Source of the DNA: Jeotgalibacillus terrae
Lineage (GTDB): Bacteria > Bacillota > Bacilli > Bacillales > Jeotgalibacillaceae
Length of the DNA stretch: 64,000 nt
Direction of reading: 5' to 3'
Assembly (NCBI RefSeq): GCF_016908195.1
Contig: NZ_JAFBDK010000016.1
Coordinates: forward strand, 26,335-90,334
Shown here: positions 45,119 through 53,030 of the stretch, piece after piece
Position numbering within the stretch: position 1 is the first letter of the stretch
Layout: the number at the start of each line of letters is the position of its first letter
Translations under genes and position numbers: made by a program
The notes under the pieces: model-generated
Databases searched by the model: none
Seen by the model: the letters and a program-made list of their open reading frames with translations, nothing else
Told to the model about the DNA's origin: nothing

Positions 45119-45225
45119 GTTCGGCGTATAACAAGTGGTGTTCAGTGGGAAATAGCGGGTGTTCGGCGGGAAATACAACGGGTTCGATGTTCAGCACCGC
45201 TTGTTCGACGCTCAGCGACTGAACT
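45119..45225. repeat. 21-bp-period degenerate array A5 (GTTCRGC core)
   Basis: GTTC-initiated words (GTTCGGCG, GTTCAGTG, GTTCGGCG, GTTCGATG, GTTCGACG) begin at 45119, 45140, 45161, 45182 and 45203: four successive intervals of exactly 21 bp. A trailing CGGGAAATA half is shared by the middle units. The array lies between the ywgA terminator and the fruR promoter. Confidence 0.87.
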
Positions 45226-45276
45226 TCGCCATTTCATGTCATTTGACCCATACGCACCCCCTCCGAAATCACAAAT

Positions 45277-45337
45277 GAACGTTTTTGAATGTTTTTGAAA
45301 GAAAATGATTGATTTATGTAAGCGTTGTCTTTATAAT
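45277..45337 (+). promoter_or_regulatory. fruRKA promoter: direct repeats, cre, -35/-10
   Basis: GAACGTTTTT (45277-45286) and GAATGTTTTT (45287-45296) are contiguous 10-bp direct repeats, a likely FruR operator, with a weaker third unit GAAAGAAAAT. TTGATT (45309-45314) and TATAAT (45332-45337) are 17 bp apart. The spacer contains ATGTAAGCGTTGTCT (45316-45330), a perfect cre that would repress by covering the promoter. Confidence 0.8.
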
Positions 45338-45370
45338 GAAATTACAAACAACATGAAGAGGAGAATGGAG

Positions 45371-46120
45371 ATGCTGACTGAAGAGCGCTATTCCATCATT
45401 TTAGCGAAACTGAAATCGTTTGAAACGGTGAAGATTCAGGAGCTTATCGACATTACCGGCGCATCGGAGTCAACAATCAGGCGTGATTTGACTGAACTTG
45501 AGAAAAAGAAGTTCATTAAGAGAATTCACGGCGGGGCCAGAAGAATGGAACGGAAAATGGATGAGCCCGGGATGGAAGAGAAATCGGTCAAAAACCTTCA
45601 ACAAAAACAGCGGATCGCTCAGGAAGCGGCACGATTAGTTGAAGAGGGTGACTGTATTTTTATTGATGCAGGCTCGACGACAAGTCATATGATTCCGTAT
45701 TTACCGGATCAGGAGATCATCGTTGTGACAAATGGGCTGATGCATATAGAAGCGCTGATGAAAAAAGGGATTCGTACTTACCTGACTGGCGGTATTATTA
45801 AGCCGAAGACGAATGCGCTGATTGGCAGAGGGGCGATTGATTCTTTGAATGGCTACCGTTTTGATAAGGCGTTTATGGGGACGAATGGTGTGCATTATGA
45901 GTCAGGTTATACAACGCCTGACCCTGAAGAAGCACAGATGAAAGCTGCGGCGATCAGTTTGTCGAGAGAAGCTTTTGTGCTGGCAGATTCAGAAAAGATT
46001 GGTGAAATTGCATTCGCACGGTTTGGTGAATTGAATGAAGCGGTTCTGATTACGGAAACACTTGAAGAGAACGCTGCGTTATACAAAAATCAGACCAGTG
46101 TAAAAGAGGTGGAAATATGA
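45371..46120 (+). CDS. fruR: DeoR-family regulator of the fructose operon
   Basis: A 249-residue repressor with an N-terminal winged helix (IQELIDITGASESTIRRDLTELEKK) and a C-terminal sugar-phosphate sensor domain (GDCIFIDAGSTTSHMIPYL, VTNGLMHIEAL). The effector is expected to be fructose 1-phosphate. ATG 45371 is used because GAGGAGAATGGAG precedes it and it gives the family opening MLTEERYSIILAKL. It overlaps fruK by 4 bp (ATGA). Confidence 0.92.
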   Translation: MLTEERYSIILAKLKSFETVKIQELIDITGASESTIRRDLTELEKKKFIKRIHGGARRMERKMDEPGMEEKSVKNLQQKQRIAQEAARLVEEGDCIFIDAGSTTSHMIPYLPDQEIIVVTNGLMHIEALMKKGIRTYLTGGIIKPKTNALIGRGAIDSLNGYRFDKAFMGTNGVHYESGYTTPDPEEAQMKAAAISLSREAFVLADSEKIGEIAFARFGELNEAVLITETLEENAALYKNQTSVKEVEI

Positions 46121-47037
46121 TTTTAACAGTAACACTTAATCCGTCAGTGGATTACGTTGTGCGTCTTGAGAAGTTTAGCGAGGGGCACTTGAACAGAACG
46201 GATCAGACCGCTTTTTATGCCGGCGGAAAAGGAATTAACGTTTCCCAGGTACTAAAGGAGCTTGATATTTCGAGTACAGCGACTGGATTTACAGGCGGAT
46301 TCAGCGGGCGGTTTATTGAGCAAACCTTATCGGAAAAGAAAATTAAAGCAGATTTTATTCACGTTGAAGATCATTCAAGAATTAACATTAAGCTGAAAAC
46401 GGATGATGAGACAGAAATTAATGCAGCAGGCCCTGTGATTTCACCGGAAAAAGTGAATGAACTGATCAGCCTCGTCAGCCGCTATGGCACTGGTGACACG
46501 CTGGTACTCGCAGGAAGTATTCCATCGAGCGTGGAGCGGGATCTTTATGGAAGATTAGCTGAAACAGCGCACCAAAACGGGATGCAGGTAGTCATTGATT
46601 CAGAGAAATCACTGCTTGAGCCGGCACTCAGCACGCCGCTTACGCTGATTAAACCGAATCATAAAGAACTCGGCGGATATATTGGCCGTGACATTCACAC
46701 GGTTGAAGAAGCGGTTCAACACGGCCGGGACTTTTACAATCAGAATGACATCGATTATCTGATGGTGTCGATGGCCGGGGATGGAGCAGTTTTATTTACA
46801 AAGGATGAGACCTGGATCGCAACGCCGCCAAAGGGTGAGTTGCTTAACAGCGTAGGCGCGGGAGATTCATCTGTCGCAGGATTCCTTGCAGGACTTGAAA
46901 AAGGCTTGTCTGTAAAAGAGTCATTTGCACTGAGTATGGCATGCGGGGCAGCAACCGCATTTTCAGAAGGACTTGCTGTAAAAGAAGACATTGATCACTA
47001 CTTGCCACTGGTACAAATAAGGGGGTTAGCACAATGA
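46117..47037 (+). CDS. fruK: 1-phosphofructokinase
   Basis: A 306-residue PfkB-family kinase that converts fructose 1-phosphate to fructose 1,6-bisphosphate. It opens MILTVTLNPSVDYVV, has the AGGKGINVSQVL substrate motif and closes with the VGAGDSSVAGFLAG catalytic motif. Start and stop each overlap the neighbouring genes by 4 bp, so the three fru genes are translationally coupled. Confidence 0.95.
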   Translation: MILTVTLNPSVDYVVRLEKFSEGHLNRTDQTAFYAGGKGINVSQVLKELDISSTATGFTGGFSGRFIEQTLSEKKIKADFIHVEDHSRINIKLKTDDETEINAAGPVISPEKVNELISLVSRYGTGDTLVLAGSIPSSVERDLYGRLAETAHQNGMQVVIDSEKSLLEPALSTPLTLIKPNHKELGGYIGRDIHTVEEAVQHGRDFYNQNDIDYLMVSMAGDGAVLFTKDETWIATPPKGELLNSVGAGDSSVAGFLAGLEKGLSVKESFALSMACGAATAFSEGLAVKEDIDHYLPLVQIRGLAQ

Positions 47038-48899
47038 AGATTACTGATTTATTAACTAAACAGACGATTAATCTGAATCTGAAGTCCGAGGAAAAGCAAG
47101 GCACAATTGATGAAATGGTGAGCCTGTTAGACCGTGCCGGAAAGCTGAATGATGCAAAAGCGTATCGTGAAGCGATTCAGGCACGTGAAGACCAGACGAC
47201 AACAGGAATTGGGGAAGGCGTAGCTATTCCACACGCAAAGACAAAGGCAGTAAAAGATCCTGCCATCGCATTTGGACGCTCTGTTGAAGGGCTTGACTAT
47301 GAGTCTCTTGACGGTCAACCTTCACACTTAGTATTTATGATTGCTGCAACTGAAGGCGCAAATGATACACATTTACAGGCGCTCAGCCGTTTATCAGTAT
47401 TGCTGTTAAAAGATGAAGTGAAGCAGGGACTTCTTGATGCGAAAACGGAAGATGACGTAATTGCACTGATTTCAAGCTTTGAAGAAGAGGAAGCGGAAGA
47501 AGAGCAGTCAACTGGAGAGGTAAAGGGTCAGATCCTGGCTGTAACTGCCTGTCCCACAGGGATTGCACACACGTATATGGCAGCAGATGCACTGAAAAAT
47601 AAAGCGAAAGAAATGAATGTACCAATCAAAGTTGAAACGAACGGTTCAGATGGCGCTAAAAACGTGCTCACAGCGGAAGAGATTGAAAACGCTGTAGCAA
47701 TTATTGTGGCAGCCGATACGAATGTGGAGATGGAACGCTTTAAAGGGAAGCGCGTCATCGAAGTGCCGGTTACTGACGGCATTCGTAAAACTGAAACGCT
47801 GATCAACCGTGCAATCAAGCAGGATGCACCTGTCTATCAGGGCAGCGGTGGATCAGGAGAAAAGAAAGAAGAAGGTCAGGCAAAAGGCCGTTCAGGTGTC
47901 TATAAGCACTTAATGAACGGTGTATCGAATATGCTTCCGTTTATCGTTGGTGGGGGTATTCTGATTGCACTATCATTCATGTTTGAAGACCAGCTGACGG
48001 GTGAACGCTCGCCGATTGGGGATATTTTAAGTTACATTGGCGGAGAGAATGCTTTTGCGCTGATTATTCCAGTCCTGGCAGCCTTTATCGCGATGAGTAT
48101 TGCTGACCGCCCAGGTTTTGCCCCGGGTATGGTCGGTGGTCTGATGGCAGCTTCAAGTAACGCAGGTTTCCTTGGCGGGATCATCGCCGGCTTCCTTGCA
48201 GGTTACTTAGTACTTGGCTTAAAACGTGTATTCGCGAATTTACCACAGGTGTTTAACGGTTTAAAGCCGGTTCTGATTTATCCATTGTTCGGTATTTTAA
48301 TCACAGGATTAATTATGTATTGGGCGGTTCAACCGCTTAGCGCGATTAACCAGGGTGTCATTAACTGGTTAGGTGGACTTGGTACAGGGAACCTTGCACT
48401 GCTTGGTCTGCTTCTGGGTGGCATGATGGCCATTGATATGGGTGGCCCGATTAATAAAGCAGCATATGCATTCGCACTTGCAGTCGCTGCAGACGGTCAG
48501 TTCGGCCCGCAGGCAGCAGTTATGGCCGGTGGAATGGTGCCGCCGCTTGGAATGGCACTTGCGACAACTCTTTTCCGTAAAAAGTTCAATGAGCAGGAGC
48601 GTAAAACAGGGGTTTCAGCATACTTCCTTGGCGCATTCTTTATCACAGAAGGTGCGATTCCATTCGCAGCAGCCGATCCGCTGCGCGTAATTCCTTCAGC
48701 AGTAGCGGGATCTGCAGTTGCAGGCGGTCTGACGCTTTGGTTTGACCTTGCACTGCGCGCACCACACGGCGGAATCTTTGTCTTCCCGACACTTGAAGGG
48801 GCAGCGATCAACATGCTGCTTTATCTGATTGCAATTGTAGCTGGTACAGTTGTGACGGCGATAACAGTAGGCTTGTTGAAAAAACCGGTTGTGGGGTAA
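47034..48899 (+). CDS. fruA: PTS fructose transporter EIIABC
   Basis: A 621-residue permease that imports fructose as fructose 1-phosphate. Domains in order are EIIA (1-150, phospho-His67 in VAIPHAKTK), EIIB (about 165-265, phospho-Cys in AVTACPTGIAHTYMAADAL) and membrane EIIC (about 285-620, eight to ten helices with the GGPINKAAYAFA loop). It is the last gene of fruRKA. A 21-bp array and then a bidirectional terminator follow. Confidence 0.95.
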   Translation: MKITDLLTKQTINLNLKSEEKQGTIDEMVSLLDRAGKLNDAKAYREAIQAREDQTTTGIGEGVAIPHAKTKAVKDPAIAFGRSVEGLDYESLDGQPSHLVFMIAATEGANDTHLQALSRLSVLLLKDEVKQGLLDAKTEDDVIALISSFEEEEAEEEQSTGEVKGQILAVTACPTGIAHTYMAADALKNKAKEMNVPIKVETNGSDGAKNVLTAEEIENAVAIIVAADTNVEMERFKGKRVIEVPVTDGIRKTETLINRAIKQDAPVYQGSGGSGEKKEEGQAKGRSGVYKHLMNGVSNMLPFIVGGGILIALSFMFEDQLTGERSPIGDILSYIGGENAFALIIPVLAAFIAMSIADRPGFAPGMVGGLMAASSNAGFLGGIIAGFLAGYLVLGLKRVFANLPQVFNGLKPVLIYPLFGILITGLIMYWAVQPLSAINQGVINWLGGLGTGNLALLGLLLGGMMAIDMGGPINKAAYAFALAVAADGQFGPQAAVMAGGMVPPLGMALATTLFRKKFNEQERKTGVSAYFLGAFFITEGAIPFAAADPLRVIPSAVAGSAVAGGLTLWFDLALRAPHGGIFVFPTLEGAAINMLLYLIAIVAGTVVTAITVGLLKKPVVG

Positions 48900-48908
48900 A
48901 TAGGGGTG

Positions 48909-49024
48909 GTTCCGGAAATAACTGATGAGGTTCATGAAAAAACACCGGCTGTTCAGAAGATAACAGTTGGTGTTCATGAAATTAACTCAGTGGTTCCTGA
49001 AATTTTCGGGCCGCTTCATGAAAT
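48909..49024. repeat. 21-bp-period degenerate array A6 (TTCATGAAAT core)
   Basis: The clearest array. TTC-initiated words (TTCCGGAAAT, TTCATGAAAA, TTCAGAAGAT, TTCATGAAAT, TTCCTGAAAT, TTCATGAAAT) begin at 48910, 48931, 48952, 48973, 48994 and 49015: five consecutive intervals of exactly 21 bp. The core is a near palindrome. No frame is open through it. It starts 9 bp after the fruA stop codon and precedes a bidirectional terminator. Confidence 0.92.
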
Positions 49025-49055
49025 AGTGAAAATTGACCCATGCGCGGGCAGCGCC

Positions 49056-49094
49056 AAAAAAACTTCCTTCAGGCAAGCCTGAGGAAGTTTTTTT
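49056..49094. terminator. bidirectional terminator
   Basis: AAAAACTTCCTTCAGGC / CCTGAGGAAGTTTTTTT hairpin between fruA and the convergent ywhB gene. The array A6 lies inside the fruA-side transcript. Confidence 0.93.
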
Positions 49095-49140
49095 CTGTCA
49101 TGGTGCCTATAAGATGTGATCGTCTGCTTACGCTTTTCTC

Positions 49141-49262
49141 TGTCCAGCTCCAGCAGGCAGGTCCTCGGGTCATAAGCCACAATGAGAAAATGGGGAAGTG
49201 CGCCCATTTATCTCATTGCGTTTTATGCCTGTCAGACCTAGACGCCTGCTTCCGCTTTTCTA
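49141..49262 (+). repeat. R2 hairpin element, copy C
   Basis: Shares ends with copies A and B (GTCCAGCTCCAG ... TTCCGCTTTTC). Stems are GCAGGC/GCCTGC, CATAAG/TTTATG, CAATGAGA/TCTCATTG and AAATGGG/CCCATTT. Its right end overlaps the TAG stop codon of ywhB (49260-49262, minus strand). Confidence 0.85.
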
Positions 49263-49445
49263 CTGATCACTAACCCGTACACCACCAACGGCATAATCCG
49301 TCTTCTTCATTTCCTCAATAATAATCGACACTTTATCAGGCGATGCACCGGTTGTTTCCACAACGGCATCTGTTACTTTTGCAGCGAGCGCTTTTTTCTG
49401 ATCATCACTGCGTCCTTCAAGCATTTTCACTGTTACGATTGGCAT
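49260..49445 (-). CDS. ywhB: 4-oxalocrotonate tautomerase family protein
   Basis: A 61-residue tautomerase (about 60 after processing). Choosing ATG 49445 places proline next to the initiator Met (MPIVTVKMLEGR), so Met removal exposes the catalytic Pro1; an upstream ATG two codons earlier would bury it and is too close to GGGAG. The second half (KVSIIIEEMKKTDYAVGGVRV) fits the family. The substrate is unknown. Its stop codon is formed at the junction with R2 copy C. Confidence 0.88.
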   Translation of the reverse strand: MPIVTVKMLEGRSDDQKKALAAKVTDAVVETTGASPDKVSIIIEEMKKTDYAVGGVRVSDQ

Positions 49446-49647
49446 ATTCATGATCTCCCTTCAGAGTGTATTCATCGTCTTCAATTGATCTCTTATGATA
49501 CAATTAAATACGATAACGCACATTCATTGTATATTATTTTAAGTTTTTATACATAAAGTAAGAATTGATCATTTTGTTTAGTAATGCCTGCACATTATCT
49601 TCAAAGCGATCGCCAGTGTAAACGGGACGATTACTATTTTTAAATAT

Positions 49648-49829
49648 GGCTTTGTTAAAGCCTAATGTTGTTTTAGCACAGTTGGTGATTGAAGCGGAAG
49701 GGGGACGACTCCAGCAGGAGAAGCGTGACAGGTGAGACCCCGCAGCGCGAAGCGTGAGGAGGCTCACCGCACGCCCTGCGGAAAGCGTTCCCCCTGCAGC
49801 GGAAATCACCAACCAACTTTAACAGAGCT
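49648..49829 (+). repeat. R1 hairpin element, copy 5 (complete, extended ends)
   Basis: The core is 49682-49812, bounded by TTGGTGATT/AATCACCAA. Stems are GGGGG/CCCCC, GCAGG/CCTGC, GCGTG/CACGC, GGTGAG/CTCACC and the apical GCGC/GCGT. The extended ends GGCTTTGTTAAAG (49648-49660) and CTTTAACAGAGCT (49817-49829) are inverted repeats of each other and match copy 4 flanks. It lies between divergent ywhB and ywhD, ending 23 bp before the ywhD start. Confidence 0.88.
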
Positions 49830-49852
49830 TTAAATATAAGGAGTGGACATAC

Positions 49853-50362
49853 ATGTCAGACAAAAAGAAAAATATCGGGTTTAACATTATCAAAAATGAT
49901 CCGACAGATGGCCACGGAGGCTACGGTGTCGGTTCACTGAGCCTTGATAACGTATCACCTGTCATTGTTGATGTGGCAGAGCAGGAAGCAGAAGTGGACG
50001 TCGGGGCAATGCATGCGAGATCTAAAGTCGAAAAGCGGATTAAATTTACAACAAACCGTGAAGATTCAGCGGGCGGTAAGGATTACTGGCTTGTCTGGGT
50101 AACGATTGACCGCAAGCCTGAAGGACCTTATTATGCGGGTGTTACTGCATGTGAAATGGTTGTGAACGTTGAGAAGCGCAGAGGGTATAAGGTGCTCGCG
50201 GATCACGTGAATCTGATGGATAAATCAATGAAGCGTAAAATCATTGTGGACCATATGGATGAGTCATCTAAAAAAGTACTGGCAGACTTCCTTAAAGCGC
50301 ATAACGAAGCTTTCTGGAATGCATCTGAACCGGAGCTTCATCAGGCCCTTCTGTCAACATAA
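49853..50362 (+). CDS. ywhD: YwhD family protein
   Basis: A 169-residue cytosolic protein of the YwhD family, full length, opening KKKNIGFNIIKNDPTDGHGGYGVGSLSLDNVSPVIVD. Function unknown; the family is conserved next to pbpG in Bacillus. AAGGAGTGG lies 7 bp before the ATG, immediately beyond R1 copy 5. It is convergent with pbpG. Confidence 0.9.
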   Translation: MSDKKKNIGFNIIKNDPTDGHGGYGVGSLSLDNVSPVIVDVAEQEAEVDVGAMHARSKVEKRIKFTTNREDSAGGKDYWLVWVTIDRKPEGPYYAGVTACEMVVNVEKRRGYKVLADHVNLMDKSMKRKIIVDHMDESSKKVLADFLKAHNEAFWNASEPELHQALLST

Positions 50363-50480
50363 AAGTGACATTCGTGAACAAAATGTGACGGATTGTAGAA
50401 AACTGTCACCTATTATTGCTAGTGACCGTGAAAGAGAGTAAAATTATTTTACAGTTGCATGGATATGTAGCTAGGACACG

Positions 50481-50514
50481 AAAAAACCCGAGGCCGCACA
50501 CCTCGGGTTTTTTT
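50481..50514. terminator. bidirectional terminator between ywhD and pbpG
   Basis: AAAAAACCCGAGG / CCTCGGGTTTTTT hairpin. Confidence 0.95.
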
Positions 50515-50527
50515 GCATTCAATTTTT

Positions 50528-52579
50528 CTACTCCAGGAACCACTTTTTGAACCAGTTTTCATCTTCTGTATGTCCGCTGACCGGTTCGCCGGGCGGTGGC
50601 GCAGCATTGCCGTCACAGTCCTCAAGCGGCACCGTTTCTTCTGTAAAGTAGGCTGTCCGCTGACCGCATGATTCTCCTGACAGCAGTCCGGTGTGCGGGT
50701 CCATCTGAACGGCCGTAACACCGGGTGGAGGGACGAAAAATTCCTCCGGCCGCGATGCATGGGCACGCTCCATGAAGCGCAGCCAGATCCATTTAGCCGC
50801 CTGCTTATCTTCTGTAAGCGTCAGCGTTCTGGCATCATCATAGCCTGTCCATACGCCAGCTGTGAGAGAGGGTGAAAAGCCGACCATCCACTGATCGGTG
50901 TCGGTTGTACCTGATTTTGCTGCGTATTCACGCGTCTTTTCATCTAAAAGCGTAATTCCTGTCACTGTTGAATAATCATTTAGCGCAGGATCGAACGTAC
51001 CTGTCAGCATGTGCGTCATCACAAATGCTTCCTGTTCATCCATAATCCGTTTTGATTTTGATTTTGCCTGATAAATGATTTCACCGTCAGGCGCTTCGAT
51101 TTTTCTGATTAATATCGGCTTCACCCGTTTACCGCCGTTGGCAAAAGCAGAATAAGCATTAAACAATTCGAGCGGGACGGCTTCGGAAGTGCCGAGTGCC
51201 GCAGAAGGGACCTCATCAACAGGTGTGCTGAAGCCAAACTGCTTAGCCTGACCCTTCAGTGCGTCACTGCCCAGGAATTCATGCGCTTTTACTGCATAAA
51301 TATTATCTGAAATCGCAATCGCCTGAGCCAGTGTAATCGCATCGTTCGCGTACTTCTGATTAAAGTTTTGTGGCGCATACTCACTTCTGCCTTCATCGTA
51401 AACAAACGTCGTCGGTTCACTGCGCATCGTTGTCGCAGGCGTGAATCCATTTTTTACTGCAGCTGTATATAAAATCGGCTTAATCGTTGAACCGGGTTGT
51501 CTCAGTGCCTGGGTCACACGGTTAAAAGGGGTCTGTACAAAGTCCCGCCCGCCAATCATTGCACGCACTTCACCACTCTCAGGATCCATTGCTGCAAATG
51601 CTACTTCAAGGGCAGTGTCAGCAGGCATATTCTCTTTCACGACCTCATCAGCGATTGTCTGAAGTTCAGTATCAAGTGTTGTGTAAATTTTGAGACCACC
51701 ATACTTTAAATAATAGGGTTCAAGGTCAATCGACTCTACCTCTTTCCAGACTGCCTCCTGGAAGTATGGGGCGGCTCCAAGAAACTCTGAAGGCGGTGAA
51801 GCAGTAACCTGTAGCTTTTCATCTATCGCCGCTTCAGCTTCCTCAGCTGTAATATCACCGTTTTCAACCATTTCACCAAGCACCAGCTCCTGACGTTCCT
51901 TTGCCCGATCAAAATAATCAACCGGGGAATAGCCGGATGGTGACTTCGGAATCCCTGCAAGCATCGCAGCCTGAGCGAGCGTCAGATCCTCAGAAGAAAC
52001 GCCGAAATAATACTGACTCGCCGCTTCAATTCCATAGCGGCCATGACCGTAATAAATCGTATTTAAGTAACCTTCCAGAATATCTTCTTTTTCATAATTC
52101 CATTCAAGCCGTATTGTATATAATGCCTCATTCAGCTTCCGGGCCCAGGTCTTATCATGTGTCAGATAAAGGTTGCGCGCATATTGCTGCGAGATGGTAC
52201 TTGCACCCTGTACCTTAGCCATTGCTTTAATATCGGCAGCAACAGCACCTGCAATCCTTTTAAAATCAAATCCTTTATGGTCATAAAACTTCCGGTCCTC
52301 CACTGCAATGACCGCCTTTACAGCATGAGGTGAAATATCATCAAGCGGCTTCCAGTACCGTTTCTCCCCGGAAGACCGTTCACCAATCAGCTGATCATCA
52401 CCGTCAAACAGCAGTGTGGACTGCGTCACCGCAATCGATGGCGGCCCCGTCGTCTTAGCATAAAAGTACAGTACCGTGACAGAAGCGCCCCATAAAAACA
52501 CAAAAGCAATCAGTCCAAGTAAAGCAAGCTGCAACGCCCTTACCCGCTTCCTCCGTCTTCTCCGCGAAACACGCCCCAA
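50528..52579 (-). CDS. pbpG: class A penicillin-binding protein (PbpG-type)
   Basis: A 683-residue bifunctional peptidoglycan synthase. One membrane anchor (about 12-35) follows a very basic N-terminus. The glycosyltransferase domain (about 60-240) contains AVIAVEDRKFYDHKGFD and the STISQQYARNLYLT region; the transpeptidase domain (about 320-620) contains GSTIKP (active Ser), SDN and KSGTTDTDQ. By position it is the pbpG/ywhE gene, which in B. subtilis is forespore-expressed and makes spore peptidoglycan. The start is TTG at 52579 behind AGGAGG. The C-terminal tail is acidic with two cysteines. Confidence 0.92.
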   Translation of the reverse strand: MGRVSRRRRRKRVRALQLALLGLIAFVFLWGASVTVLYFYAKTTGPPSIAVTQSTLLFDGDDQLIGERSSGEKRYWKPLDDISPHAVKAVIAVEDRKFYDHKGFDFKRIAGAVAADIKAMAKVQGASTISQQYARNLYLTHDKTWARKLNEALYTIRLEWNYEKEDILEGYLNTIYYGHGRYGIEAASQYYFGVSSEDLTLAQAAMLAGIPKSPSGYSPVDYFDRAKERQELVLGEMVENGDITAEEAEAAIDEKLQVTASPPSEFLGAAPYFQEAVWKEVESIDLEPYYLKYGGLKIYTTLDTELQTIADEVVKENMPADTALEVAFAAMDPESGEVRAMIGGRDFVQTPFNRVTQALRQPGSTIKPILYTAAVKNGFTPATTMRSEPTTFVYDEGRSEYAPQNFNQKYANDAITLAQAIAISDNIYAVKAHEFLGSDALKGQAKQFGFSTPVDEVPSAALGTSEAVPLELFNAYSAFANGGKRVKPILIRKIEAPDGEIIYQAKSKSKRIMDEQEAFVMTHMLTGTFDPALNDYSTVTGITLLDEKTREYAAKSGTTDTDQWMVGFSPSLTAGVWTGYDDARTLTLTEDKQAAKWIWLRFMERAHASRPEEFFVPPPGVTAVQMDPHTGLLSGESCGQRTAYFTEETVPLEDCDGNAAPPPGEPVSGHTEDENWFKKWFLE

Positions 52580-52766
52580 CGCCCCCGCCTCCTGTTTTTT
52601 AACAGTAGTATGTGCAAACTTGCAGGGATTTAATCTTTTAACTTTAAAGTCATTGTCCTGGAGAAGGCTATTGCATCATGCCGCCTCAAAAAGTTCATCT
52701 AAACGAACCAAACTTTCAAAAAAACACCTTGAAATCTCCCCAAAAAAGTCTATACTTTTCCTCATG

Positions 52767-52799
52767 TGTGTTTTCTTTTCGATATAGGTGGAAAACACA
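52767..52799. promoter_or_regulatory. inverted repeat in the pbpG-speE gap
   Basis: TGTGTTTTC / GAAAACACA (52767-52775, 52791-52799), a perfect 9-bp inverted repeat, lies about 230 bp upstream of speE. It is a candidate operator. The rest of 52580-52870 shows nothing else I can name. Confidence 0.35.
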
Positions 52800-52870
52800 T
52801 ATCGTACACTTGAAGCGCGTAAGAATAAGATCCAATTTTATTAAGAAAACGAATGATATAAACAATCTTA

Positions 52871-53001
52871 GCAGCCGGTCGCAGTGGAAGGGGGCGACTC
52901 CAGCAGGATAAGTCGGACAGGTGAGACCCCGCAGTGCAAAGCACGAGGAGGCTCACCGCCGGCCCTGCGGAAAGCGTCCCCCTGAAACGGAGACCTGCTG
53001 C
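52871..53001 (+). repeat. R1 hairpin element, copy 6
   Basis: The outer stem is GCAGCCGGTC/GACCTGCTGC (one mismatch), the base stem AAGGGGGCGAC/GTCCCCCT; then GCAGG/CCTGC, GGTGAG/CTCACC and the apical GTGC/GCAC. It lies between divergent pbpG and speE and ends 29 bp before the speE start. Confidence 0.87.
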
Positions 53002-53030
53002 GGTTATTATATTTAAAGGAGAAATGCAAA

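Noticed and set aside
45086..45298. Frame of 70 codons across array A5
   Set aside because: It is the 21-bp repeat read as 7-residue units. No start signal, and the other arrays contain stops in all frames, so a peptide repeat is not the explanation.
49534..49660. Minus-strand stretch encoding a protein-like segment (AIFKNSNRPVYTGDRFEDNV) ahead of R1 copy 5
   Set aside because: About 40 codons without a start outside the repeat element. It could be a gene remnant cut by R1, but there is no homologue I can name.
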